From contig CM064432.1 in assembly GCA_032690845.1 (NCBI GenBank), positions 55,240,071-55,304,070 of the forward strand: a DNA stretch of 64,000 nt, given 5' to 3'. Shown piece after piece: positions 22,173-35,193 of this stretch; position 1 is the first letter of the stretch; every line of letters starts with the position of its first letter. Source of the stretch: Eleusine coracana subsp. coracana. Its lineage: Eukaryota; Streptophyta; Magnoliopsida; Poales; Poaceae. A program made the translations under genes and the position numbers. The notes under the pieces were generated by a model. The model had not been told where the DNA came from and did not search any database. It saw only the letters and a program-made list of their open reading frames with translations.

Positions 22173-25100
22173 CTAGGAGATATGTGAGAGGTCAAGAATA
22201 TTTAGCTCACTCTGTAGCTTACAAAACCGAGCTTCTTCAAGAGGCTTAGTGAAGATATCCGCCAATTGATCATCGGTCCTCACACTTTCCATGACAATAT
22301 CACCTTTGCTCACATGATCTCTTAGAAAATGATGCCGAATATCAATATGCTTGGTCCTCTTGTGTTGAACTGGATTTGTAGCAATCTTCACGGCACTTTC
22401 ATTATCACACAAGAGAGGTATGCAATCAAAGTTAACCCCATAGTCCATTAGAGTTTGCTTCATCCACAATAATTGGGCACAACAATTTCCCGCGGAGACA
22501 TATTCGGCCTCGGCGGTTGATAAAGCTACCGAATTTTGCTTCTTGGATGACAACGAGACTAGAGAAGTTCCAAGCAATTGACAAGTACCGGAGGTACTCT
22601 TTCTATCAATTTTGCAACCGGCATAATCCGAATCCGAATATCCAATGAGAATAAATTGACCATCATTTGGGAACCACAAACCCATATCTTGAGTTTGCTT
22701 CAAATATCTCAATATTCTCTTGACGGCAATCATGTGGCTTTCTTTAGGTGCGGCTTGAAACCTTTCACACATGCAAACACTAAACATAATATCCGGCCTA
22801 GATGCGGTGAGGTATAGCAAGCTTCCAATCATAGACCTATATAGCTTTTGATCAACCGGTTTGCCTTCTTCATCAAGATCAAGATGTGCATTCTTTCCCA
22901 TTGGAGTAGACATTGATTTTGCGCTTTCCATTCCAAATCTCTTGAGAAGATCATTCATATATTTGCTTTGATAGATGAATGTCCCATTATTGATTTGCTT
23001 CACTTGTAGACCAAGGAAGAAACTCAATTCACCAATCATGGACATTTCAAATTCTCGGGACATCATTTCACCAAATTCTTCACAAAATTCTTGATTGGTT
23101 GATCCAAAGATAATATCATCCACATAGATTTGGCATATAAAGGAATCTTTGCCAATTTTCTTGGTGAATAGAGTGGTGTCCACCTTTCCAATTTTGAAGC
23201 CCTTTGAGACAAGAAAATCCCTTAATCTCTCATACCAAGCACGAGGTGCTTGCTTGAGTCCATATAAGGCCTTGGACAACTTGTAAACATGATTTGGCTT
23301 CCTTGGGTCTTCAAAACCCGGTGGTTGCTCCACAAAGACAAGCTCACTAATTGTGCCATTCAAGAAGGCACTTTTCACATCCATTTGATATAGCTTGATC
23401 TTGTGATTAGTTGCATATGCAAGTAAAATTCTAATTGCCTAAAGTCTAGCCACGGGAGCAAATGTTTCATCAAAATCCAATCCCTTAACTTGAGTATAGC
23501 CTTGTGCAACCAATCTTGCTTTGTTTCTCACAACTATTCCATTCTCATCTTGTTTGTTCTTGTAAATCCACTTTGTGCCAATAACATTGTGATCTTGTGG
23601 CCTTTTGACTAACTCCCAAACTTCATTTCGTGCAAAGTTGTTCAATTCTTCATGCATAGCATTTACCCAATCCGGGTCTCTCAAAGCTTCTTCTACCCGA
23701 GTTGGTTCACCACAAGACACAAGAGAGAAGTGTTCACAAAATGAAGCAAGTCTTGATCTAGTTTGAACACCTTTGCTTAGGTCACCAACAATTTGATCTA
23801 CCGGATGATCTTTTGCAATGGCATGGTGAATTGTTCTAGCATGGTGTGATGGAGTGGAGGTTGAGCCATTTTCCGGTTGAAGATTTGACTCACCACCATC
23901 ACTAGCTTGAGCTTGAGCACTAGAGGTTGATGAATCTTGGTTCACTTGAAAGAGAGGGGAAGAGGTCACATTTGAGTCATCTTTATCCTTAGGCCTCACA
24001 TCACCAATTGTCATGTTCTTCATAGCATTTCTCAATTCTTCATTTCCCACATCATCCAAATTTTCTTGCTCATCTTGTGATCCATTTGTTTCATCAAATT
24101 CCACATCATATACTTCCTCTACTAGTCCCGAATTTTGATTGTACACTCTATATGCCTTGCTATTTGAGGAATACCCAAGGAGAAATCCTTCATCACACTT
24201 GCTTTGGAATTTTGATAATCTTGCTCCTTTCTTCAAGATATAGCATTTGCATCCAAAGACACGAAAATAGGAGATGTTGGGCTTTCTTCCAATAAGCAAT
24301 TCATAAGGTGTCTTTTTTAACAACTGGTGGCAATATAATCTATTTGATGCATGACAAGCGGTGTTGATTGCCTCGGCCCAAAAACTATCCGATACATTGT
24401 ACTCGGAGAGCATTGATCTTGCCATTTCAATCAAAGTTCTATTCTTCCTCTCAACAACTCCATTTTGCTCCGGGGTGTACTTGGTTGAGAATTCGTGTTT
24501 GACTCCCTTTTCATCACAATAATCTTCAATTCTTGTATTCTTGAATTCGGAGCCATTATCACTTCTAATCTTCTTGATATTGAATTCATATTCATTTTCG
24601 GCTCTTTTGGCAAACCCTTTGAATATGGTGAATACAATTGATTTGTCACTAAGGAAGTACACCCATGTATATCTTGAGAAGTCATCAACAATGACAAGGC
24701 AATAGCTATTTCCACCAATGCTTTGATATTTGGTAGGGCCAAATAAATCCATATGCAACAATTCCAAAGGCCTTGAAGTTGACATGACACTCTTGGTAGG
24801 ATGAGTATTAGCCACTTGCTTCCCGGCTTGGCAAGCACTACATAATTTATCCTTTTCAAACAAAACATCATCCTTTATACCAACAACCAAGTTGTGCTTC
24901 ACTAATTTCTTGAGTTGGTTCATTCCAACATGGGCAAGTCTTCTATGCCATAACCAACCTTTGGATGACTTGGTGAATAAACAAGTGCTCAAGCTTGCAT
25001 CACTAGAAGAGAAATCCACAAGATAAAGATTGCCATGATGAAATCCCTTGAAGATAAGACTATCATCCTTCACACTTGTAATCACAACACCACTTGATGA

Positions 25101-25376
25101 GAATTTGCAAATAAGATCAAGATCACACAATTGAGCCACGGATAGCAAGTTGTAGCTCAAAGATTCAACTAGCAATACATTTGAGATTGAGAGGTCATTT
25201 GAGATAGCAATCTTTCCCATTCCTCTCACTTTTCCTTTGCTATTATCACCAAAGGTGATCCTTTCATAATCCGAACTTCCTTCTTCAATTGAGGTGAACC
25301 TTTTCCCATTTTCGGTCATATGTTGAGTGCATCCACTATCAAGCACCCAATGCCTTCCTCCGGACTTGTAGTTCAC
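22173..25376 (-). pseudogene. Sirevirus A pol (protease, integrase, reverse transcriptase, RNase H)
   Basis: Residues counted from 25376: protease DSGC at 13-16; integrase zinc finger H144, H149, C179, C182; catalytic triad D210, D273, E309 (GVVERKNRT). The RT begins near residue 570. An in-frame TAG at 23439-23441 interrupts the RT after TFAPVARL. The frame then continues to the end with YVDDIIFGST, the RNase H motifs STAEAEY and CDNESAV, and the terminal FTKPLEEARF. Apart from this one nonsense codon the polyprotein looks complete. No ATG opens it. It follows gag in a different frame, separated by the 31-nt segment 25377-25407. Confidence 0.93.
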
Positions 25377-25407
25377 CTACAAAACAAGTTTAGTTGTTCT
25401 TAGGTAC
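25377..25407 (-). other. 31-nt GT...AG segment at gag-pol junction of A
   Basis: The minus strand begins GTACCTAAGAAC, contains CTAAAC and ends TTGTTTTGTAG. Leaving it out joins the Trp codon of IW in gag to the pol frame (VNYKSGG). Compare 61282-61314 in C. Confidence 0.5.
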
Positions 25408-27387
25408 CCAAATTTGCTTGGGTCCTTGTAGATTAGTCACCAACACCTTTGGCACCCAAATGGACCTTTTCTTCATTCCATTTCCAAATGTGCCATTCAT
25501 GTTTGTCCTAGTATGAACATTATTTTTACCAACAAACTTAGCATGCACAACACCATTGGATGATTTAACAAGCATGTAAGAAGCATCCATAACAACATTA
25601 GCAATTCTCTTACCGATACAATCTTTTGCAAGATGTCCGGTATTCTTGCACATAGAGCAATACAAGCCACTTTCTTTAACAAATGTGGACTTTTTAGCAA
25701 CAAAGGCATTTTTGTTTTTCTTGGGGATATATCCAAGACCTTCATGCTTGAGAGTGAACCGTTGACACTTACACATTTCATTAAAAACATTTTCACCCTT
25801 ATGACACTTAGTAAGAGCATCAACAAGGTGATCAACGGTATCCCTTAATTCATGATTTTCAACAATAAGCAAGGGATCACAAGCATTCACATTATTCATG
25901 CAAGTATCAATCTTAGAAGGGCATGGTATAGTAAGTAAATCATCACATGAAGTAGATATGCTAGAAGATGTAATATGAGCAATAGGCATATCATCAATCA
26001 AATTGCAAGACACACCGGCATCAATTTGGACCTTGTTGGTGTGTTGGGCTACATAAATCTTATGAGTTTCCTCAAGCTTCTCATGAGTTTCTTTTAGATC
26101 CTCATGAGATGACTTTAGCTCATCATAAGCTTCTTGGAGAGAAGAGTGCTTTCTCTTCAAGTCCTTGTACTTGCTCTTTATGCCACCCAACACATCATCA
26201 AGTTCACTAAGCATTTCAACTAGTTCATCATAAGAAGGCTCATAGTCATCATTGCATACCTTGGATTCACCTTTTGCCATGAAGCAATAATGTGAATCGA
26301 ATAGGGATGGGGCTTCCTTGATAGCAATGCCGGCAAGACCCTTCTTGGAAGGCTTGTCATCTTCATCATCGGAATCGGTATCCGAACTAGCATCGGAATC
26401 CCATTCAACATAATAAGCCTTGCCATTTTTCTTCTTGGAGGACTTCTTGAGAAACTTCCTTTTTACAAATTTCTTGTTCTTTCTTAGCTCATCATCATCA
26501 TCATCACTATGGATTTTCTTCTTGCAATTTGTAGAGATATGGCCAAATTCTCCACACTCATAGCATTTCTTGTTTGCAAATGGATTCTTCTTGGATGACT
26601 TGCCATTTTTGTTGAATCCCCTATATGTGCCTTTCTTCATGAATTTCTTGAACTTCCTCACCATCAAGGCTACATCCTCATCATCATCGGAGCCACTCTC
26701 TTCATCATCATCATCGTGAGAGACACTAGCCTTGAAAGCAACACTCTTCTTCTTCATATCGACTTGATCATCCCTAGAAGCCATTTGAGATTGCTTGAAG
26801 ATATCATGAGTGAGAACTTCACCCAAGATTTCCGAAGGAGTTGTTTCTTCCAAATTTGATCTCACAAGCATGGTAACAATTGTTTCATACTTGGATGGCA
26901 AGGCTCTAAGGAACTTATGAGATATATCAACATCGGGAACTTCATGACCAAGATCCTTGAGATCATTCACCATGTTGTTCAATCTTGCAAAGGCGGCCTT
27001 CAACTCTTCATTGGGCAACAATGTAAATCCTTCAAATTTGCCCTTGCAAATAAACAACTTGGCACTCTTGACCATCTTGGTGCCCTCATGAGCTTCCAAT
27101 AGAGTTTTCCACATCTCATATGCGGTCTTGAGCTTTCACACTCTATGATATTCCTCCTTGCATAGGGATCGAATGAGAATGTTCTTGGCTTGAGCATTGG
27201 CCTTGATATTTTCCTTGTCGGCGGGTGTGGGATGTGCCGGATCAAGAACCACATAACCTTCTTCCACAATGTTCAACACGGTCTCCCCCACGGCCTCAAG
27301 ATGAATCAACATACATGTCTTCCAATAATCAAAGTCTTGACCATCAAAGAATGGCGCGTGACCAACGTTCACCGTGTTACTAGCCAT
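25390..27387 (-). pseudogene. Sirevirus A gag
   Basis: It starts at ATG 27387 (MASNTVNVGHAPFFDGQDFDY), 60 nt inside the PBS. A TGA at 27136-27138 is followed by the same frame to 25390. In the main part the capsid-like region (LNNMVNDLKDLGHEV) is followed by acidic runs, a perfect CCHC knuckle CYECGEFGHISTNC, a long coiled coil (residues about 290-360), and a second knuckle CSMCKNTGHLAKDC near the end. The C-terminus is GPKQIWVPKNN. Two zinc knuckles and a coiled coil are typical of large Sirevirus gags. Gag packages RNA in virus-like particles. One nonsense codon prevents full-length synthesis without readthrough. Confidence 0.92.
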
Positions 27388-27430
27388 AATCCTTCTCCCG
27401 GAAGATGAATTCCAATCAATTTAGGGAGAA

Positions 27431-27445
27431 CCTGCTCTGATACCA
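27431..27445 (-). other. Primer-binding site of Sirevirus A (initiator Met tRNA type)
   Basis: The minus strand reads TGGTATCAGAGCAGG, 2 nt after the 5' LTR end. The 12-mer TGGTATCAGAGC is the usual complement of the plant initiator tRNA-Met 3' end. Confidence 0.92.
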
Positions 27446-27447
27446 CT

Positions 27448-28989
27448 TGTAGGATCGAAGGACCCCGGCTAGAGGGGGGGTGAATAGCCGAATTAACAAA
27501 TTAAAAGCTAACTATCCGACTAATTGCGGAATTCAAAGACAATTGGATAAAAGCAAGCACAAGACAACTAAACCTAGGTTTGAACTAAAGTAGGTTGACA
27601 ATCCTAGGTGACATACATCATGCAACTTCTAGTATGTAAACAACAAAAGAACAACATGACAAGAGACAAAGGATATTTTCCCGTGGTATCGGTGATTTGC
27701 CGATCACCCCTAATCCACGTTGAGGTGGATTCAAGCGTATGATATGCTACTCTCCTCAAGTATCCACTTCTCCACCACCAAGAAGTGCTCACAAAGAACA
27801 ACTTGAGATATAACACAATCAATACCTTGAACCTCTCCAAACCTCGATTCCACTAGGGTTGCTCTTCACCACTCCGGCGAGGCGAGCACCGCACCTCTCA
27901 CAAGAGTCCGGGCCTCCTTCACACACTTCTTGAAGGGCTCACGGATTTGACTCCTCCAAGCCGTCTAGGAGGGGACAACCTCCAAGAGTAACAAGTCGAT
28001 GACGCTTGCTTGAGGATCCCAAGTGCCACAATGCTCAACTCACTCAAGTTTAGGGCACTCACACTCACACACTTGCAATCTTTCCACTAGGACTTTGTGT
28101 GAGAGAGGAATAAGCTCCAAAGGGTGTACAATACTTTTCAAATGGCCAACCTCCCCTCTATGCACGGCATAGAGGGGCTATAAATAGCCCATTCTTTGAA
28201 AACTAGCCGTTACAGCTTTCTGTGCGCTGGACGGTCTGACCGTGACTCCACACGGTCGGACGTCGTACAACCCAACGGCTAGTTTGACTTTCAAACTTGT
28301 TCTGACATGAGCCGGACGGTCAGACCGACATCCCACACGGTCAGACCGTTGGGACACTTTTAGTTTTCACCCGAGACCAGCTTCTCTGTCGACACCAGAC
28401 ATGTGATGGTGGTCAGACCGTGGCTTGGGACGGTCAGACCGTCGGGCCATCTCCCGAGCCACCAGAGAACTCAATCCTCTAGCCATCTCTGGGGAGCACC
28501 CACGGTCAGACCGTGGATCCCAACGGTCAGACCGTCGGGCCACCACCCGAGCCACCCGAGGACCAACTTCTCTGGCCGTCTCTGGGAGGCACCTACGGTC
28601 AGACCGTGGATCCCCACGGTCAGACCGCCAGGAGCGTTCTGCCAGCCCTCCTTTCTATATCCCTTAGCTGTCTCTCAACGAACCACTCACAACGATAGGC
28701 TTTGAGCTTTTTTGGCAACCATGGATACTCAAGGTCATCTCATCGACCCCTCTTGATAGTACGGCATTTAACCTATAATCCGGTCACTCAACTCTAATCT
28801 CCTTGTGACCGGCAAAACAGAAAAACCCTATCAAGATACCTTTGCCTTGAGCCATCCATATGTATATCACTTCGTCCATCATTCCATTCCTTATTATGAC
28901 TACAACCACAATTATCTCAACAACGTAGTTAGTCAAAAATAAGGGTCGTCATTAATTACCAAAACACTAAAGCGGGCCTAGATGCTTCA
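27448..28989 (-). repeat. 5' LTR of Sirevirus A (1542 bp)
   Basis: Partner of 16885-18427, one base shorter through a deletion in CGGTCGGACGT near 28254-28262. It has the same ten palindromic 13-mers (28231-28628). The outer end is followed by TCCGG. Confidence 0.95.
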
Positions 28990-28994
28990 TCCGG
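28990..28994. other. Target-site duplication of Sirevirus A, right copy (TCCGG)
   Basis: Exact match to 16880-16884. Confidence 0.9.
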
Positions 28995-30213
28995 TCTACT
29001 GACCAAATGGTTCGATCAGTATGAGATCAGTAGAAGCCAACAACTCGGGGAGCCATCCATGAAAGACCGGACGGTCCGATCAAGGAGTGACCGGACTATA
29101 CGGTCATGAAGCCCAGAAAGCGGATTGTGTGGAGCAATGACAATTTTGACGTTGGAAGCCTATATAACTTTCTTGCTGGGGTCTTGGAGACTTCTCTTGG
29201 CCACTGGAATTGCTGAGACCAATTGTAGGGAGCCAAGAGGAAAAGAGAGGAGCACTAGGAGAGGATATTGGATATCTTAAGAGTACTACTTAGAGTAATT
29301 TGAGCATTTATCCACATCTAAGGCTAGAGTGTCCTTGAGGGTGTGATCTACGTTGTTACTCTTGGTGTATGGTGAGACCTAGACCGGTTAGGTGTTGATG
29401 ATCGAGCCTATCGTGATTGGTTGTGAAGGCCGTCACATATTTGTACATTGTTTGAGCCCACCATTGAAAGGGGCATCGCTAGTGAGCGCCCGTGTTGGCT
29501 AAGGGAGTCTGACAAGTTCTCAAGAGACGCGAGCTTTTGCCTTGGTGGCAGAGGCGACACAACCGTGTCTTCACTCTGGGAGTTATTGCGGGCTCGTGTG
29601 TGAGAACTCTACTTGGTTGCGGGAGAGACCAGTACTCCGGTGGGAGTGGTCCAATGAGGAATAGGGGAAGGCACCATCCTTCCGAGACCTTGGGAAAAAT
29701 CATGAGCATTCCTCTCCTTACTATGATGCTTTACCTTTCGTATTTACATACCGTGTTATGCACTCTTGTGTGCTTACCTTGCTCAAGTTGATTACCTTGT
29801 AGACTTGTATGAATAGTCTTCTTTACTTGCTAGTAGTGTTAACTTCCACATTGGTTCAGTAGCATGTATAGGAGTTTCCTTGGCTTGATTGATCACCCTC
29901 CTATGTATTGTGCTACTCATGTTTATGTGCTCTAGCTCTTTATCTGTAGCATTGCATGAGTAGGCTCCTTTGCTAGCTTGATTGCTTCCGGATGTCTTTG
30001 ATTACTAGCTTGCATAGGAGTTGTATTGCTGTGTGTGATCAACTAGTATGTTTAGGTTGTTGTTCCTTTTATAGGTTCATTATCTTGCTGGTGTGTTCAC
30101 CACTAGAATTTTCATAGGAGTTGATTGAGTATTTTGTTTTAGGAATTGGCGAATTTCGTACATATTGTTAGTTCCCAATTCACCCCCTCCCTCTCGATCA
30201 CTCGATCCTTTCA
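28995..30213 (+). repeat. Sirevirus D 5' LTR, right part
   Basis: Continuation of 16281-16884. It contains the quasi-palindrome GACCGGACGGTCCGATC (29065-29081), a TATA-like CCTATATAAC near 29160, and a U5-like region ending CGATCCTTTCA at 30213, followed by the PBS. The TATA region matches LTR fragment E in reverse (46140-46200). Confidence 0.8.
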
Positions 30214-30215
30214 AG

Positions 30216-30228
30216 TGGTATTAGAGCC
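30216..30228 (+). other. Primer-binding site of Sirevirus D
   Basis: TGGTATTAGAGCC lies 2 nt after the LTR end. It is the iMet-type site with C to T at position 7. Confidence 0.8.
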
Positions 30229-30477
30229 AAGTGCTAATTATTGGGCTTAACCGCCTTGAGTCGTGACCGCATTGAGTAGGGATGTCATCCCATTTGGGGC
30301 TAGGTCATGGCTTATGGAAGGATTGCTTGAAAAGCTACCTAAATGCCATGATTCCGGATGTGTTGATGGATACTCTTGCGAACTTTGCCAATACCTTTTC
30401 CTGATGATCATGTGTATGATGATGATTGTTTGGATGTGCCTAGTTCTAGTTAGTTTCTAGATATTTCTAGTGATGAC

Positions 30478-31680
30478 TTGATAGGTTGCTGTTCTAGTGT
30501 GCCTAATGTGATAATTGATATTGATGTGTCTCTTGAGTTTGCTTGCTCTTCTAGCATGACTAGTAATGATAATGCTTGGGAGCCATTTGTTGATCATGCT
30601 AGTGACTCGCTTGTTTGGGAGTTCTTTGCTTTTCATGCTTATGAGAATGAGGACTTACTTGACTCTCTTAATCATTTGCAAGGTATCATGGACAAAATTG
30701 CAGCAACTACTTTCGAGCTTCCTAAGCTCCTCTACATCACCCTTGATCTCTTCATAGACAAGAATCTTTCTGCTGATGATGTGATTGGACTACTCCAAGG
30801 ATGAGGAGATCACCGCAAGCTTGATGGGGAAGAAGACATTCAAGGGAAACAATGGAGCATCCTCAAGAAAAGGGAAAGAAGTAGCTTCAAGCTCAAACTT
30901 CTTTGTTCCCTCCACAAGATTACCTTGCAACAGCTTGTACAACCCCTTCAGATCAAGACGTACACCAAGCTCATCATCAAGCGTTTCATCAAGCTCTACC
31001 TCAAGTGCCATTCCAAGTTCTACTCCAAGCACTTCGGGTGGATCACACATTGGTGTGATAGGAGTGCCGATCAAAATGCTCACACAATCGTTTGAGATCA
31101 TCAACCTCACCACTACGGCGCCGACACCTTCGCCTTGCCCACCGCAAGATCAATATTGGCATCTTCGTTGAGCTCACCAACATGATCTCTTCTTTCAATT
31201 TGATGAATTTGTGAGATCTCCAAATGATGACCTCTTTGAGACCCTCTTGAGCATTTGTGATCTTGTGTGCAGGATAAACTCCTTTTAAGGTCTACAGAGG
31301 ATTCAAACACATAAGGTGATTGATAAGTGCCTCTTGCAAATCACAACTTCTGAGAGGGTTTTCTTGGTTTGAAGAGGTGGTCAATAGAAGGCATGAGATC
31401 TCAATTAAGAGAGCAATGGAGATGATACTTGTGCTCCACTCACAAGTGGGACACGTGCTTGAGCATGTCACTGGTCTCTATGATCCTCCCCACTACTATA
31501 TTGACCTCGACAATGTATACATGGGGGATGGTCATGAACAATGGAGGTATCATGCTCCCCACCATCCTATATAGAGGAGACTTCAAGAAGGGATTGCAAG
31601 GAACCCTAATTATGAGGATAGTCTCATGGTTTGATGTGATGAGGTTAGTGCAAGTCAATTAAGCAATGCTTTGGATACTA
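30478..31680 (+). pseudogene. Sirevirus D gag-position ORF relics
   Basis: The frames 30478-30804 (acidic, helical), 30785-31171 (Ser/Thr/Pro-rich with a poly-Ser run, then basic) and 31320-31660 precede pol. I see no CCHC knuckle in any of them, unlike gag of A and C. The final part runs in frame into the protease through SACLMATARVNYKSGG, so gag and pol are not separated here. Whether the missing knuckle is decay or a real family trait cannot be judged from one copy. Confidence 0.45.
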
Positions 31681-31721
31681 ACCCATCTTCCTCTAGTGCT
31701 TGTCTTATGGCTACTGCTAGG

Positions 31722-34700
31722 GTCAACTACAAGAGTGGAGGCACCCATTGGATTCTTGATAGTGGGTGCACCTAACATATGACGGGGAAGCCAACCATGT
31801 ATCACCAACATTGATGAAGACGAAGGTAGTGAGAAGGTGACTTTTGGGGACAACTCAAAAGAGAGAGTTAGAGGCTCGAGCAAGGTGGTCATTACAGAGG
31901 ACCTCTATCTCTCCAAGGTCTTTCTTGTGGAAATCCTAAATTTAACCCTCTTGTATATTGGTCAGGTTTGTGACATGGGATTCAAGTGCATATTTGATGA
32001 GGATGGTGCAATGATTGAGAATGCAAAGAAAGGGATACTATTTCATGGAGTGACACATGGAACTTGTATGTCATAGACTTCAAATCAAGTAATATGACAC
32101 CATGTACTTGCCTATTCACCAAGGCAACAAAGGGATGGTTGTGACATAGAAGATTGGCACATATTGGAATCAATCAACACAAAAAATTGGTCAAGAGGAA
32201 TCTATTTGAAGGAATCAAGGATGTGACATTTGAAAAGGACAGATTCTGTAGTGTGTGTCAAGCAGGAAAGCAAGATGCATCTTCACACCCCACCAAATCT
32301 TTCATGTCGACTTCTCATCTTCTAGAGCTCTTACACATGGACTTGTTTGGGCAAATACATTACAAGAGTCTAGGGGGCAATCTCTATTGGTTGGTGATTG
32401 TGGATGATTTCACAAGATAGACTTGGACCTTATTTCTTGTGGACAAGTCTCAAGCAAGTGATATCTTTAGAAAGTTTGCAAGGAGAGCAAAGAATGAATT
32501 CAAGGCTAGCATTGTGAAGATAAGGAGTGACAATGGAATGAAGTTCAAGAATACAATAGTGCAGGAATATTGTGACAAGAAGGGAATCAAGCATGAATTC
32601 CTGCTACATATACTCCCGAGCAAAATAGAGTAGTGGAGAGGAAGAACAAGACACTCATCACTCGTGCCCGTGCAATGCTAGATGAGTATTGAACTCATGA
32701 GAGGTTTTGGGTTGAAGAAATCATCATAGCTTGCTACACTTCCAACCTTGTCTATCTCCATCGGTTGTTGAAGAAGACACCCTATGAGCAATTGGTAGGA
32801 CGGAAATCGAATGTTTCCTATTTTTGGGTCTTTGGTTGCACAAGATAAGTTCACAAGAAGAGGAGGAAGCCCAAGAAGTTTGAGGGCATAACAAATGAAG
32901 GCATTCTTCTTGGGTATTAAGGGACTTCTAAAGCATATCGGGTCTACAACTCAGCCACATGTTGTGTGGAAGAATCTTATGATGTGCAATTTGATAAGTC
33001 AAAAGGTTCTCAAAAGGAAGATGAATTTCATGAAGTTAACATTGGAGATGAACCAATGAGAAGCATTGAGGAACATGCCCGTGGGTGAGGTTTTACCCCA
33101 CGAGGCCAATGATGATGATATTGGTGAGCCCTCTATTTTACCACCTCAACCAACCTCATCCTTCGAGGTGCAAGAACCAACCCAAGATGTTATTGACACA
33201 CCCACTAGCTCCTCCCATGATTCATTGAGAGTGCATCCACCTAGCCATAAGGAAACCCAAGTGAGAAGTGAGCCACAAGATTCTCCACATTCTTCACCTC
33301 GAGCCAATTCTCCAAGCTCTTCACACAACACTCCCTCATCCACTCCAAGCTCTAATTCTAAAAGAAGAAAGCATATGAGTGATTCCCCACCTCACTACGA
33401 ATCCAAGACACTCATATCTCAAGAGAGCAAGCAATCCAATGATGCCCAAGATATTTCACCTAGACCTCCTCCCACTCAAGAAGAACACCATTCTAGACCC
33501 AAAGCTATCAACAAGGATCATTCACATGACTTGATCATTGGAAGTCCATATCAAGAAGTGAGGACAAGGAGAAATCAATACAAGCCCAACTATGTGAATG
33601 AGAAAAATGATGATGAGAAAATGTTGCAATTGAGAACTTCTATTTTGTCTCCATGATTGAGCCCACAACCACTGAAGAAGCTATGGATGATCATAAGTGG
33701 GTTATTGCTATGCAAGAAGAGTTGAACAACTTCTAGAGATGAAAAGTATTGAAATCGGTGGAAAGGCCCAATAATCACAATGTGGTTGGCAGCGAGTGGA
33801 TCTTCGAGAACAAACAAGATGATAAAGGGGCCATTGTCAAGAACAAGGCTCGTATAGTGCCTAAGGTATATTCTCATGTGGCGGGGATTGACTTTGAAGC
33901 AATATTTGCTCATGTGGCATGTCTTGAAGCAATTCGGATCTTACTTGCCTATGCATCACATAATGGCATCAAGCTCTATCAAATGGATGTGAAGAGTGCA
34001 TTCTTGAATAGATAGATCAATGAGAAAGTCTATGAGGAACAACTTCTAGTGTTTGAGGATCCTAAGCATCCAAGACATGTGTACAAACTGAATAATACTC
34101 TCTATGGCCTCAAGCAAGCACCAAGGGCATGGTATGAACACTTGAGGAACTTCCTTCTCAAGAATTGCTTCAAAATTGGAAGTATTGCTAACACCTTATT
34201 CACAAGGCATGTTGGGAAGGATATATTTGTGTGCCAAATCTATGTGGATGATAGCATCTATGGATCAACCAATGAGAAGTTCGATGAAGAGTTTCAGGAA
34301 ATGATGGCAAGGAAATTCATTATGTTATTGATTGGAGAGTTGCATATGTTCCTTGGTTTTCAAGTCAAGCAATTGAGAGATGGAAACTTCATCTATCAAG
34401 AGAAATATACTAAGGACCTTCTTAAGAGATTCAACATGGAAAATTGCAAGCCTTTGCATACACCTATGACAACAAGCAAACCCTTGGATGATGGTGTGGA
34501 GGGAAAATTGGTGAACCCCAAGATCCATAGATCAATGATTGGTTCTTTGCTCTATCTCACCGCCTGAAGGTCGGACATCATGTTTAGTATGTGCTTGTGT
34601 GCATGCTACCAAGAAAATCCAAAGGAATCACACTTGAAGGTCGTGAAGAGAATACTAAGATACCTCAAGTACACACCTACCATGGGATTATGGTTTCCTA

Positions 34701-35193
34701 GAGGAACAAGCTTGGAGTTACTTGGGTATTTAGATTCGAACTTCATGGGTTGCAAAGTGAATAGGAAGAGCACATCGGGAGGTTGCCAATTTCCTGGAAG
34801 ATCACTTGTATCTTGGAGCTCAAAGAAGTAAAACTCAATGGCTCTACCTACAGTTGAAGCGGAGTACATGGCGGTGGGAGCATGTTGTGCCCAACATCTT
34901 TATATGAGGCAAACACTCTCGGATTATGGCCTCAACTACACTCAAATGACACTATATTGTGATAGTGAGGCGGTAATCAAAATGGCTCTCAAAACAAGAG
35001 ATCATGGTCATGCGAAGCATATTCAAGTGAACATCACTCAATAAGGGACCATGTTGAGAAGAAGGACATTGAATTGGTGAGTGTGCAAACTCATGAACAA
35101 ATGGCAGATATCTTCACCAAGCCTTTCGACGAGAAGACCTTCAACATGCTAAGGGTAGAACTCAATGTTATCGACCTTTCAAACTTCACATGA
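31722..35193 (+). pseudogene. Sirevirus D pol relic
   Basis: Protease WILDSGCT is followed by a stop. Integrase parts RLAHIG, CSVCQAGK, LHMDLFGQ and RSDNGMKF are present, and the ERKN motif after a frameshift near 32600. RT contains QMDVKSAFLN, LYGLKQAPRAWY and YVDDSIYGSTN. RNase H contains VEAEYMA and the terminal IFTKPFDEKTF, and the stop is at 35191-35193. More than six stops and frameshifts occur (for example near 31774, 32418, 33656, 34013, 34565, 34829). It is clearly dead and older than A. Confidence 0.88.

Larger units (their letters stand above)
16885..28989 (-). mobile_element. Complete Sirevirus-type Ty1/copia retrotransposon A
   Basis: This is a 12,105-bp element on the minus strand with two LTRs (1542 and 1543 bp), an iMet-type PBS, gag, pol, a third ORF, a polypurine tract and 5-bp target duplications. 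Domain order protease, integrase, RT, RNase H identifies Ty1/copia. The long gag with coiled coil and the extra ORF behind pol identify the Sirevirus lineage. By eye the two LTRs differ by about 15 substitutions and one 1-bp deletion. One stop in gag (27136-27138) and one in pol (23439-23441) make it non-autonomous now. It is nested in the 5' LTR of Sirevirus D. Confidence 0.95.

Noticed and set aside
27431..27445. tRNA gene fragment
   Set aside because: Only the 3'-end complement of tRNA-iMet is present. It is the primer-binding site.
33066..33656. Ser/Pro-rich 196-aa ORF as a separate gene
   Set aside because: It is the variable linker between integrase and RT in the pol of Sirevirus D.
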